64,000 bases of DNA from Gymnopilus junonius (lineage: Eukaryota; Basidiomycota; Agaricomycetes; Agaricales; Galerinaceae). Position numbers and translations under genes: made by a program. The stretch is taken from NCBI GenBank assembly GCA_015501075.1, contig JADNYJ010000197.1:1-64000 (forward strand). The letters run 5' to 3'. The notes beneath the pieces are model-generated. The model saw only the letters and a program-made list of their open reading frames with translations. It did not search any database and was not told the origin of the DNA. Shown in pieces: positions 1 to 9,698 of this stretch (position 1 is its first letter; each line of letters begins with the position of its first letter).

Positions 1-1037
1 AATAATGCACTCCTCAATTTACACTCGGCGTTGCTCTCTAATCCATAAGCAGCATCAAGCATTTTCAATTAAATGTATCTATCTTGTTTTAATATTGTCT
101 GCGTTCTTGACCTTACCTGTCAGAAGTTAGGATTCAATATAACTCAATAAGATGGACGATATTAGGTTCCAGACTATGACCGTGGAGGTTCGAAGTCTTT
201 CACTCCGGCACGAAAGGTCTCACGCCAGGAATGCTGGCGAGAGTTGTGCCTAATCTGAATCTTTTTCGAAGAAGAGAATGTAAAGACTTAGGTAGAAATC
301 GCAGCAGGTCCTTTCGCATATAGTTCACTGACAACTCTCCTTTTAGTCAACCATCCTGCATTGCGATCCTGAGTTCTTAATTTCAGAGTGCCCAAGCCCT
401 TTCCTTTGTGGTTATACGACCATTCACAGAGGCCGGCAAGGTGTATGCAATGTTCCTTCTTTGAATGGCAGTATCCCGGCCGGCCTTTTTCATGCCCTAA
501 GTACCAGCAGAACAACACCAGCGAACGGTCACGAGGTGCTTCCTCCAGTTCCTGCTCCATGGGCCTCTATGAACTTCTGCTCTACAGGCGGTAAAAGCCC
601 GGAATTCCATCATATGCAAGAACTGTACGACCTTCCCAACATGACCGCCCCGATATTTTTCAACTCTCACTTTCCCGAGGTTATATGTTTAGTAAGGAAG
701 TTGCCCGTGGCTGCATTACGACAGACAAAGCGCGTCGTCAATTCTGCTTGCGATATCGAATCATGGATTTATCGGTGTAGGACTTACTCCTAATTTGCAT
801 CCCAGGCTGGTTAAAAATTCTCCAGTCCCTCCGCCCCGGTTGCTTATTTCTGTGATCCTATGACACAGCCCGCATGATAGAAACCGCACTGCAGATTCTT
901 CCTCTGTTATTTTTGTCCGGGGCTCTTAGTCTTACAAACAACCGCATTTAATTGCTCTCCCCTTTAATGGTCCCGTATCTATTCACCCGACCTTTCCTTG
1001 CTTCCGCGTCATTTTTCCTGACGTTATGGATCCACGT
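1..1037. other. No supported gene; upstream of GH53 gene
   Basis: No convincing gene was found. A 90-codon minus-strand frame (288-560) and plus-strand frames near 388-793 overlap one another and carry no recognised motif. The last part is presumably the promoter of the galactanase gene. Confidence 0.5.
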
Positions 1038-1046
1038 ATATAAATC
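1038..1046 (+). promoter_or_regulatory. TATA box of GH53 gene
   Basis: TATATAAAT lies about 35 nt before the galactanase ATG. This suggests a short 5' leader and a TATA-driven, probably inducible promoter. Confidence 0.55.
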
Positions 1047-1078
1047 AAATACGCTCCGACATACGCTCCTCAGCCAAG

Positions 1079-2418
1079 ATGCGATTCGTTCCTCTTGCTG
1101 TTTCTTTACTTTTCTTAACGCCATTGAGCTGGGCGCTTCAGTACCACGGTGCCGATTTCAGCTCCTTGATCAATCTTGAAAGCTCTGGACTGGTTTATAA
1201 GGACTCGAGCTCAGCACCCGGCGCCAAGTTCGAGACCATCCTTCACAACCACGGAGTCAACCTTGCACGTATACGGGTATGGACCAGCACCAACAATGCC
1301 GACTACAGTCTCAATTACGGATTGGCCCTAGCCAAACGTGCCTCTGCCGCAGGCATGCAGATATTTGTGGACCTACACTATAGCGACATTTGTAAGTACG
1401 TTGCTGTCTTACATACCGAACAGGACTCGATAAAAAATATCACAGGGGCTGATCCAGGCCACCAATCGATTCCTAGCTCCTGGCCAACGGACCTAGCCAG
1501 TTTGAACACCGAAATCTACACGTAAGGCCGTCTTCTAATTTCAGTCATGTATATTGAAGTCTGACCTTGAGAATAGCTACACTTTGAATCTAGTCAAATC
1601 GTTTTCGTCGCAAGGTACTCCAATCAGCGTCATTGAGGTGTGTTTACTTTTGAGATAGATCGTAAGAGTGACAGTGACTGATTGATATCACTTGTGTCAG
1701 TAGATTGGGAACGAAATCAACAATGGTATTCTATGGCCAACTGGTGAAATATCCGTAAATGGTTACTCCCCTCTATCACAACTTCTTCACTCGGCTGCCA
1801 GCGCAGTGCGTACTGATTCACCTAGCACGAAAATCATGATCCATCTTGCCAATGGGTGGGACTCGTCTGCAGTTAGCTCCTTTTATTCCCAAATCTTCAT
1901 GCCCGGCCAACTGTCTCTTTCCGATATCGACGTTATGGGTTTCTCTTTCTACCCCTTCTATGGAACTGGAGCAACACTGAGTGCGCTCCAGTCTAGCTTG
2001 CAAAATATAATTAACAAATACGAGAAGGTCCTTATTTGACATGACCGGATCAATTTAATCCTGCTCACTGAACCCTCAACAGGATGTGATGGTTGTCGAG
2101 ACCGACTGGCCAGCCGTTTGCTCTGGAGTAACCCTTAGCAATACTGCTGTTCCAATTTCAGCAGCCGGACAATCTACCTGGGTCTCTGACATTAGGAATG
2201 TACTCTCCGGGTTGCCTGGAGGTCGTGGACTCGGTATCGTCTATTGGGAACCAGGATGGGTAGGAAATGCTGGATTGGGGTCGAGTTGCGCGGTGAGTTG
2301 TCAAAATTCCATCATGTACAATTCCAGCCGCTTACAAAGAGGAATCTAGGATAACCTCTTGGTCGACAGCTCTGGAAACTCTCGTAGCAGCATCTCAATG
2401 TTCTCCTTGTCCATGTAA
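1079..2418 (+). CDS. Secreted arabinogalactan endo-beta-1,4-galactanase (GH53)
   Basis: Predicted glycoside hydrolase family 53 enzyme cutting beta-1,4-galactan side chains of pectin outside the cell. Six exons fit in frame: 1079-1391, 1446-1521, 1577-1637, 1704-2027, 2083-2292 and 2350-2418, giving 350 residues, the usual GH53 size. Residues 1-19 form a hydrophobic signal peptide ending near SWA. Family motifs are the LARIRVW strand, VDLHYSD followed after splicing by WADPG, and the acid/base Glu at about 154 in IGNE. The nucleophile Glu is at about 264 in VVETDWP, and YWEPGW lies near the C-terminus. The first intron joins a split Trp codon, which supports the model. The donor after exon 4 is GTCCTT, weaker than the others. 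A TATA box precedes the gene and a transposon lies 36 nt after the stop. The family call is from recalled motifs; the splice model is direct. Confidence 0.93.
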
Positions 2419-2452
2419 TTTTGTCGGAATACATGACCTTTGACAGTTATTG

Positions 2453-2563
2453 CCAAGGGGGTCCCGCCGGTAAAGTCCGAGAAAACCAACTACCCTCAGC
2501 TTTTGGGCGATCAAAACCACCGGGGTCCTGCCACAAATGTGGGGTCCTATGATATATTGGGCA
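2453..2563 (+). repeat. Left terminal inverted repeat
   Basis: Reverse complement of 3299-3409 with one mismatch in 111 nt. It starts CCAAGGGGGTCCCGCC and ends in ATATTGGGCA. Confidence 0.93.
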
Positions 2564-3408
2564 ATGTCATCTCAGAGGCCATACGGCGCGGCGGCCATCT
2601 CACACTCATGAGCTTTTCTTCCCAATTGTAACTGTCTCTCATCTTCAGCCTCTTTGTATGTAGTCAGAAAAAAAATTAAAATCATTCCCTTCATTAACAT
2701 GAGCGATGAACACTGCACTGCCAAACTCTGTGAGCCAAGGGAAACCTGTCACCTTTTGCTCGACTCTGGGGACTACAAGGCATTTGACTTGTATTTCAAC
2801 CCAGTCAAGAAAAAATATCTTGTTAAATGCGACCTCTGCACACAATTCTTGGTTTTAGATGCTCATAAATCGACGTTGAAGCTGGCGAAGCATCGGGGTC
2901 AAACGAGGGACTGTAAAAAGGAGATGTGGAAGCAGGAAAAAGCTCGAATAGATGAGCGGACAAGGTTAGAGGCAGCAAGAGCGATAGCTACAGCATTCAT
3001 TGAATCACCTCATATGTCTCCCTTTGAATTATATTCCAAGCAGAATTTGCTTAAAGATGATAGCCCTTCTGACTACGGTAACCAGCGTTAATCGTTCAAT
3101 GATGAGCACTTCTAGTTCCACGGCTCTTACCCCGGAAAGCGTAACCCTATTACAGTCGGCAGTAGATTTGTCTCATCAGGAAATCAGAGACACTGGAGGC
3201 TGGAATGAAGGGTAGAGGGAACAAGATTGCGATGATGATGGCGAGATAAGAAACAAATTATATTATTCCCTATTCTACCAAATCTACACGACGGAGCTTG
3301 CCCAATATATCATAGGACCCCACATTTGTGGCAGGACCCCGGTGGTTTTGATCGCCCAAAAACTGAGGGTAGTTGGTTTTCTCGGACTTTACCGGCGGGA
3401 CCCCCTTG
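2455..3408. mobile_element. DNA transposon with 111-nt terminal inverted repeats
   Basis: About 954 bp bounded by long inverted repeats. The 9-bp direct repeat GTTATTGCC occurs at 2446-2454 and 3409-3417, consistent with an 8-9 bp target-site duplication. The end bases are ambiguous by one or two because CC/GG adjoins the duplication. No transposase is present; the only internal frame is the small zinc-finger ORF at 2699-3091. Target-site length and long terminal repeats fit a Mutator-like or hAT-like non-autonomous element. Near-identical ends (one mismatch in 111) suggest recent movement. It landed just downstream of the galactanase stop codon. Confidence 0.85.
2699..3091 (+). CDS. Transposon-internal C2HC zinc-finger protein
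   Basis: 130-residue frame lying wholly inside the inverted-repeat element, started at the ATG at 2699 because the earlier in-frame start is only a TTG. Residues about 50-80 hold a zinc-finger-like pattern: CDLC, then His within KHRG, then Cys after RGQTRD. After it comes a charged, probably helical segment rich in Lys, Glu and Arg. This spacing resembles the N-terminal finger of the gene at 7461-8562. It is not a transposase. It may be a DNA-binding accessory protein of the element family or a captured exon. Confidence 0.45.
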   Translation: MSDEHCTAKLCEPRETCHLLLDSGDYKAFDLYFNPVKKKYLVKCDLCTQFLVLDAHKSTLKLAKHRGQTRDCKKEMWKQEKARIDERTRLEAARAIATAFIESPHMSPFELYSKQNLLKDDSPSDYGNQR

Positions 3409-3409
3409 G
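3299..3409 (-). repeat. Right terminal inverted repeat
   Basis: Inverted copy of 2453-2563 and the right end of the transposon; followed by the repeated target sequence. Confidence 0.93.
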
Positions 3410-3699
3410 TTATTGCCACGATTTGTTAACGTTTGCACATTAGGCACCTAATGCCGTCTTAACGCCATTTGGGTTAGCGCTGCCGATTCAAAGTGTTTCA
3501 TGTTGGCCGGACCAGGCCCTTGTTCACGCAGACCTGCAACCCTTTGCTCTTGAGGTAATCCATCATCAACCCAGTGGTGATTGTTCGGTCGAGGACATTA
3601 TTTGGTGCTGCCAAACTGTCATGATCAGCGCTCACCTCAAGGCTTCACGTCCGTTGACCCACTTGCTGCCTTGCCAGCTCTCTTCTCTACTCAGCCAAC
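3410..3699. other. Short intergenic gap
   Basis: Begins with the right copy of the transposon target duplication and runs to the membrane protein ATG. No clear core promoter element was recognised. Confidence 0.4.
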
Positions 3700-5405
3700 A
3701 TGCCAAATCCACTCCTTCAGATCCTAGATGACAATCATGGGGAGTTCAAGTATGGAGGTGCAGGACAATGGACGCTTAGTACTCTGGTTCAGTGGTATCA
3801 AAAAACATCAAACTATCCAGCCTTTGCATCTTCAACGGCCTTCGGGACCTTTTCGTTGTCGTTTGAAGGTGTCTACGGTTTTACTTCGCTGCGCTTATCA
3901 GCTCAATCGCATTATTACTAGGGACATCCATCGCATTCGTAGGTAACACGCCAACGAATGCATTTTCGCAAACGGCCACAGTTAGTATCGATGGCGGTGC
4001 ACCGTACAATATCACCTACTCGACAACGCCTCCTCCAGCATATGTCCAATGGTATCAATCCCCGACGTTGTCTGAGGGAACGCATACGGTTGTTGTGGAC
4101 CATCTCGATGGAACGGCTGTCGACTACGCCCTCATACAAGTCGGTCAAAATACACCACTGGGTGGTAAAACACTCGTTATCGACAACGATGACCCAACTG
4201 TTCAGTTTGCTGGCAACTGGCAACGCAATACGGATCAATTCAATGCAGGCAGTCTTCCCGACGGATTCCCCCTTCACAATAGTACACATCGTTCATCTAA
4301 TCCCGGAGATACCTTTGCTTTTGGTTTTGCTGGTAAGTTTGGATAACGTCTAACTTCTTATATCCCTTCAATTTACATATTTTCTTCTCTATAGGTACTT
4401 CTGTGGCCATTTACGGTATCCTGAATTGGAATAACATCGGGACACTCACCGCAACGTACACACTAGATGGCAACACTGTCACCCAAAGTTATCCAGTCAC
4501 TGTCACCTCGGCGGAACACATCTCGCAGGACGCAGAAGCTATAAACTTCATTTATTTTTCTCTGGATAACCTCTCAGCTGGAGATCACACTCTTATCGTT
4601 ACGATTACTGAATGCCAAAATTCGCAGTACATCTTTGACTATGTGACATATACACCCTCGTTTTCCACTTTGGCAAGCATGCCAAATATTGCACCTGTAT
4701 TACCTTCCTCGTCATCACCTTCCTCTTCCGGGACCTCGTCGCCTTCTTCGCCTTCACAGAATGCTTCACCGGCGTCTGGTTCAAATAGTGTTCCGCCAAC
4801 GACTGTCGGTTCCTCGAGCACGTCACGAGGCTCTGGTTCACAGAGTGGTTCGGCTAGTATTAGCACAGGCTCGTCAACAGGGTCCAACGGAAACTCTGTA
4901 AGAACTTCTTCGAATAACGCCCCCGTTGGAGCCATCGTTGGCGGTGTTGTGGGAGGACTGGTATTCTTGGCCTTGTTTGCTTTATTGTTGTTCTTAATCT
5001 GGAAGCGAAGGTCGCGCGCGATGTCAAGTACGGGGTTAGCAAGTGAGGCGCGAATAACAGGTCCTGAAAGTACGTGTTTTAGAATTACAGCATATATCAT
5101 CCTTACAGGACACTTGACAAGATTTCTCTTCGCAAATGAGCCAAGTTCGGGGTTTGGGCCAATCTGACGGCACTGTATCTCCTTTCCAAGATACCGTCGG
5201 CGCTAATCCTTTTAACTCCGGTTCCATTGCTGACCTTAAGCGACAAAGAGTCGGTTCCTCTAGCAACGAGAGATCGTTAGGAAGCACTTCTCCTGAAAAT
5301 GGGAACGCGACCTCAAGCATGGATTTGGAATATATGCAAGACCAAGGAGGGCCACCAGCATATGATGACGCTGCTTACCGTCGGAATACTTTTCGCAGCC
5401 GATAA
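3700..5405 (+). CDS. Single-pass membrane protein with two lectin-like beta domains
   Basis: Four exons (3700-3868, 3922-4332, 4395-5069, 5122-5405) give 512 residues with continuous frame. The first half has two similar beta-rich modules. The second contains the motif IDNDDPTVQF followed by a TFAFGFAGTSVAIYG-type strand, typical of galactose-binding-like modules common in agaric membrane proteins. A Ser/Pro/Thr-rich stalk follows, then one strong transmembrane helix (GAIVGGVVGGLVFLALFALL) with a basic stop-transfer KRR, and a polar cytoplasmic tail with PPAY near the end. No N-terminal signal peptide is visible; the helix may act as signal anchor, or an upstream exon may be missing. A cell-surface sensor or adhesin role is inferred from architecture only. 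Confidence 0.85.
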
Positions 5406-5935
5406 ACTGTTGTCTTCCATCATCCACCCCTGTCTGTGCCATTCATTTCAAAGAATATTGATACCAAGGGGGTGTCGGAATTTGAATCTATGATATCAGG
5501 ATGCACAGCGTATAGCCACACGTTATCAACGGTGTGAAATTTGAGTAGGTTCTCACATTTCAACCACATTTTCGCAACATTACTATCAAAACAACACACT
5601 CCTGTAATTTTAAGGAAGTTCTACAAGTCTCCGTCATTATACTTACATTCTGTCTGCATTTCCCCCTCCTAAATTGTGTCGATTTATAAATTATTGACCC
5701 CACCGCCGCCCCCTGGGCCCGTCCAGTGTCCCTGCTGAGCGCTGATCCCCGACCCACTGCCCCCTATTCTCGCTCCTTCTTTGGATATATAGAAAATAGC
5801 TTCGAGATTGCACTGAATAATGCTCTCACAAGGCCAATAAATGTAATATATACTGTTTTAATCTAGAAGGCAGGTTACATGGGCAGTCACGACGTCGAAG
5901 ACCAGTTGTGATATCGAACGATAACAGCTTCAACG
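5406..5935. other. Intergenic, nothing recognised
   Basis: No gene, repeat or RNA was recognised. The minus-strand frame at 5560-5757 has no coding character. Confidence 0.4.
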
Positions 5936-6880
5936 ATGGGCGACAAACGCGATGCTAGCTGCCCACCCGCATTCGTTTTTCCACTGTATGTGCAATTTGA
6001 AGGGATCCTTGACCCACAACTCCACAATGCCAGGTTTCCAGGTTCCAGCCCCATTCGTCCTCCTCCTTCTATGGCCACATCCTCTCTCGTGCCTCATGCC
6101 CCTGCTTGTCAAGCCGAGGGTACTTCAGCCACCACTATAGCAAGGGGCGGCAAATCAGCTGTTGTTCTTGAGCTCCAAGGCCTGAAGCAATGTGTACAGC
6201 AGCTTGAGGAAGACAACGAAGGCCTAACGGACAAAGTTACTAAGCTGGAGAATGATACGAGGAAGGAGAAAAAATGTGTTATGCAGGAGATGAGTGACTT
6301 GCATAGGATGATTGCCGAGCTCCAACATGAATCTGAAAACCTTGCCGCGAAGGTGGAAATGACTGGTGGCGGTCTCAATGATTTGGATGGAGAGGATATC
6401 AAACCTGTTGTCAATGAAGAGGTGGCCGAGAAGATGGAAAAGAGTCACCAAGCAGCCAGTTCTAATGTATTCAAGGTCAGTCTTTTCAGTCAGATTGATG
6501 ATACTTTGATCATACCTGTTACCCAGGCCCTGCTGTGGGACGTGTTCGCAAAGGCTATGGCGTGCCCAAAAAAGCTGACAGGCAACTTACTTCCCGAATA
6601 CCCAAAAGAAGGCGAGGAGTGGCCTCTGAGAACTGGTAGCGAGGATAAGGCCTTACGTTTCAAGTGGGACAAACCATTTTCAGATGAAACCAACTGGCCA
6701 AATCTCCAAATCATCATTAAAGAAATCCGCACCAATGGATCAAGTTACTCACCTGCAGCACTTGAATGGATCCGGGTTCGACTGTTGATCAAAAGGTCAG
6801 CTAGAGGCGGTCGAGGGTTCAGTTGGTCTTCCAAAAGGTTCGGCTCATCAGTAGACCTAGCATATAGCCATCCTATGTGA
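5936..6880 (+). CDS. Coiled-coil hypothetical protein, possibly transposon-associated
   Basis: Open frame of 314 codons. A probable 51-nt intron at 6476-6526 (GTCAGT to CCCAG) is a multiple of three, so the frame stays open even when unspliced; splicing would join NVFK to ALLWDVF. Residues about 80-150 form a heptad-rich coiled coil. After the intron comes a compact segment containing WPLRTGSEDKALRFKWD. I recall similar proteins as repeated hypothetical families in agaric genomes, but no function is known to me. The last 40 codons after ALEWIR look weak and may be a missed 3' intron. The neighbouring zinc-finger fragments suggest a transposon-rich setting. Confidence 0.55.
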   Translation: MGDKRDASCPPAFVFPLYVQFEGILDPQLHNARFPGSSPIRPPPSMATSSLVPHAPACQAEGTSATTIARGGKSAVVLELQGLKQCVQQLEEDNEGLTDKVTKLENDTRKEKKCVMQEMSDLHRMIAELQHESENLAAKVEMTGGGLNDLDGEDIKPVVNEEVAEKMEKSHQAASSNVFKVSLFSQIDDTLIIPVTQALLWDVFAKAMACPKKLTGNLLPEYPKEGEEWPLRTGSEDKALRFKWDKPFSDETNWPNLQIIIKEIRTNGSSYSPAALEWIRVRLLIKRSARGGRGFSWSSKRFGSSVDLAYSHPM

Positions 6881-6915
6881 GCATATGCGCCAGAACAGAA
6901 CAGAAGAACACAAAC

Positions 6916-7122
6916 TCACCTGCTTTCTGACGTTCCATACCACTTTTCATACTTCCTAATGACATCTTTGGTTTGATATTGGTAGCCTGGAGGATGCTGA
7001 GCGCACTTCATGCATCTGCACTGATCATAGCTCGTTGAGGGCATCAAGGACGCTGTAGAGGAAGCAGGGAAAAGGGTGCGTCGTAGCGGTCCAGGTTGAA
7101 GAGCTAGTTGAAGTCGAAGCAA
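6916..7122 (-). pseudogene. Fragment with CxxC motif, transposon-like
   Basis: Short minus-strand frame whose middle holds CRCMKC followed by a Pro-Gly-Tyr-Gln turn and a helical basic segment. Such a Cys-cluster start resembles N-termini of large agaric transposon proteins. No continuation was found further along the minus strand, so this is at most a truncated remnant. Confidence 0.3.
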
Positions 7123-7317
7123 GGTGCAGAGTCGCCCGAGGCCAGGGATGGGGTTTTAACAGCATCACAGTATCATATTGTCAGATAGTGTACATTCTAC
7201 GAGACTATGGCAAAGGAGAAATGTAGGCGGGAATAATCTGGGAGTAATCCTGGGAAGTCCGAAATCATCTCAAAATTTTCCACGGTAACAATTTTCGATT
7301 TTACGCTGTGATGGTTA

Positions 7318-7359
7318 GTTAGTCCGGCCGGCCGGTCGTAAAAAAAAGTTTCGACCCCC
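7318..7359 (+). repeat. Left direct repeat around zinc-finger gene
   Basis: Begins GTTAGTCCGGCC and ends AAGTTTCGACCCC. A diverged copy in the same orientation lies at 8652-8693, on the other side of the zinc-finger/PHD gene. Confidence 0.6.
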
Positions 7360-7460
7360 AAATTAGAAAATGTTTTATCTTATCTGAAAGACGCAAATTT
7401 GATGTCCAAAGCCTAAAACACTAATTCTAGAGCTAACTGTACACTCATCCAAGGCTTATC

Positions 7461-8562
7461 ATGGCCTCGAGAGAGTTGGTATGTCTGAATCAGTTCATTT
7501 TTGAATCAGACATGGCTCATATCTCCTAATTAGACAAAGGACGACATTCGTGACGATGGGACAGTGGTTTGCCCTGTCTGCGGAGATGCTATTCAAGTAG
7601 GAAATGTGGGTATCGAGAACTACAACAAGCGCCATAAAGGCAGCAAGAAGTGCTCAGATACCACAGCAAAGAAACAGCAGAAGAGCACTCTTGCCAAAAA
7701 TCAAGAACGCGCACGCTTATTCTTTGCTCCCAAGCCTCGATTAGCCCCAGTCCCTGGTCCTTCAGCCTCACACCTCCTCGTTAAACCGTCACCAGTCCAG
7801 CCACCAACAACAACTCGGAAGCTAGGCTCCCAAGTAGGACTCCAACAGGCACCTGTCACCCAGCTTACAGTGTCAGTTTCACCTCATACATCTGCCCGAC
7901 GCGTAGTCGCATGTCCAGACACAGCAAAACTCCTCGAAACCTTCCGGTCCAAGATAGAACAACTACCTGCTTGGGTTGAAGAGGCAGATGTATTGTGCCC
8001 CCAGTCCTACCAATATGCTTTACGAGCCTTCGAAACGCACTGAAAACGACGACGACCTGAATACAGGGATCGGGAGTAAGTTTCTTGTCTCGGTATAGTT
8101 GGTCAAGACTTACCCAATGTTAATGCAGCTCTTCTTGGCGGCAGCGATCCTGTTCCTCCTCAAGCGCCTTCTGGTACACTCGAGCCCGCTAGTGACGCCC
8201 CGACTACCCTCGAAGACTTCTCTGACCATATTCAACAGTCCAATGAACCTGCGGTTGTCGAGAGCCGAGCTGGACGTAAAAGAAAGGCCGTTGTATGGGT
8301 TCAGCAATGCGATTGCGGTGACCCCATAATGCCTGCTGAAATTGAAAATGGCGAGCTCGCCATCAGATGTAGAGTACCTGGATGTGAAACCGTATGGGTA
8401 AGTGCATCACTCACACCAAATTCGAAGATAACTCACTTTCTGTGGCAGTACCACCTTGTATGCATTGGGCTAGAGTATGCCTTCAACACTTGGACATGCG
8501 GATCGTGCGCATTGAGCGAAGATCTGGGACGAAAGGGTGGAGGGAAGCGAAGGCGAATGTGA
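7461..8562 (+). pseudogene. Zinc-finger plus PHD-like protein with one frame break
   Basis: Exons 7461-7478, 7534-8075, 8129-8397 and 8449-8562 are joined by clean splice sites. The N-terminal finger is CPVC, then RH, then Cys after KGSKK (C-x2-C, H-x5-C). A Pro/Ser-rich linker follows. The C-terminal exons encode a PHD-like C4HC3 pattern: CDC, CRVPGC, HLVC, CGSC. The junction to the third exon needs a +1 frame change near the run of five C at about 7997-8001; without it the frame stops at 8041. The sense of the new frame is good (KRTENDDD), so this is a single-base indel or recent decay. Flanking direct repeats and the finger type suggest a mobile-element-derived gene. DNA or chromatin binding is inferred. 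Confidence 0.55.
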
Positions 8563-8945
8563 GAGATGGGAGGAGGGTAAGAGTTAGTGACGCGTCATCA
8601 CGATTACTTGTAGACACCTTCCATATTGGGAAGGTTATTCCCACTGGGTCGGGTTAGTCCAGGCCACCAGGCCGTTAAGAAAAGTTTCGACCCCTCCTTT
8701 ACATTTTCAAAACCCGACACCCCCTTGATTGATACCATTCTTTTTCTGTTAATTCCTTGTTGGACACTTGGCTACCCCCTCACTAAGCTGTTCTCCTAAG
8801 TCTGTCGACCTCCATGTACTAAGCACCAACAACTCTGCGATAATAAAAGTAGAAAAATAGTATTACCTACCGCTGGATACCTGACGGGAGTCTAAGAATG
8901 GGAGCTGCACCATGACCAGGTATGACGTCACGCGTCATAACCTCG
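8563..8945. other. Intergenic
   Basis: Contains the right direct repeat (8652-8693) and then nothing recognised up to the next promoter. Confidence 0.4.
8652..8693 (+). repeat. Right direct repeat around zinc-finger gene
   Basis: Begins GTTAGTCCAGGCC and ends AAGTTTCGACCCC. It pairs with 7318-7359, bounding about 1.3 kb that contains one gene. Confidence 0.6.
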
Positions 8946-8951
8946 TATATA
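8946..8951 (+). promoter_or_regulatory. TATA box of small membrane protein gene
   Basis: TATATA about 65 nt before the ATG at 9016. Confidence 0.45.
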
Positions 8952-9015
8952 GGCCGCTCAGCGTACCCCGCACAGATTTCATACTACTTCGCATACCACA
9001 TCTGAACGCAAAAAA

Positions 9016-9390
9016 ATGTCAACCGTACAGAGAAACATCGGATGGCGCGGATCGACGATGGTGAATTTCCCCAGCATTTGCTTTGGAATGATTGTTGAAC
9101 CGGCCTCCCCAATACCATAGGCATGGGCTTGTGTAACTGGTATTGGTGCAATTCTGGGCGGCATGTACTGGATGACCAAAGACGTGAAAAAAAGAGAAGA
9201 CTTGGCCACGCCTTATGGTGCGTCACCGCCATGTATACAGCCTGCATGACCCGATGCTGATCCTTTCTTCAAAGCAAAAACAGGACAAGGCCTAGGAGGT
9301 ACTGACAAGACCATGACATCGGCAGACATCAGCGCTGTCGTTACCGGCTCTCAAAAGCCGGCCGTTGGCGGCGGGAAGCAATCGAAATAG
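9016..9390 (+). CDS. Small one-helix membrane protein (about 82 residues)
   Basis: Three short exons fit: 9016-9060, 9121-9217 and 9284-9390. Intron one is GTGAAT to CATAG and 60 nt long. Reading straight through it meets a stop made by the intron end itself, which supports splicing. The protein has a short basic N-terminus (MSTVQRNIGWRGS), one hydrophobic helix (AWACVTGIGAILGGMYW), a charged KDVKKRED segment and a Gly/Lys-rich tail. The layout resembles small inner mitochondrial membrane proteins, but I cannot assign a family. A TATA box is upstream. Codons and exon phases are consistent; function unknown. Confidence 0.65.
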
Positions 9391-9698
9391 GAGCATGTAG
9401 AAGGAAATAGAAATGAAGCATTTGGGGCGGCACTCCATTGTAACTGTATCATTCGAAAGGATTATGAAGGCATAATGATAGAAAGGGATCATCTCAATGT
9501 GAATCGCTCACCCAGAGCGTATCATTGACAAAAGACATTGTCGGTTTGCTAAATTGGAAGTTTACTCAACAAAAATGTTCGAATGCATATGAAGCACAAT
9601 GACTATGAGACGTATTCGAATTGCCCTAATGAGAACATCACAGAAGTCCTACCCCGGAAAGGAGAGAAAAGAGAAGAGTCCTACTGCTCGATAACCAG
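9391..9698. other. Convergent intergenic gap
   Basis: Space between the small membrane protein gene (plus) and the RING gene (minus). Presumed shared 3' UTR area; nothing else seen. Confidence 0.4.

Noticed and set aside
4639..5100. 153-codon minus-strand frame
   Set aside because: Antisense shadow of the Ser/Pro-rich stalk and transmembrane exon of the membrane protein gene.
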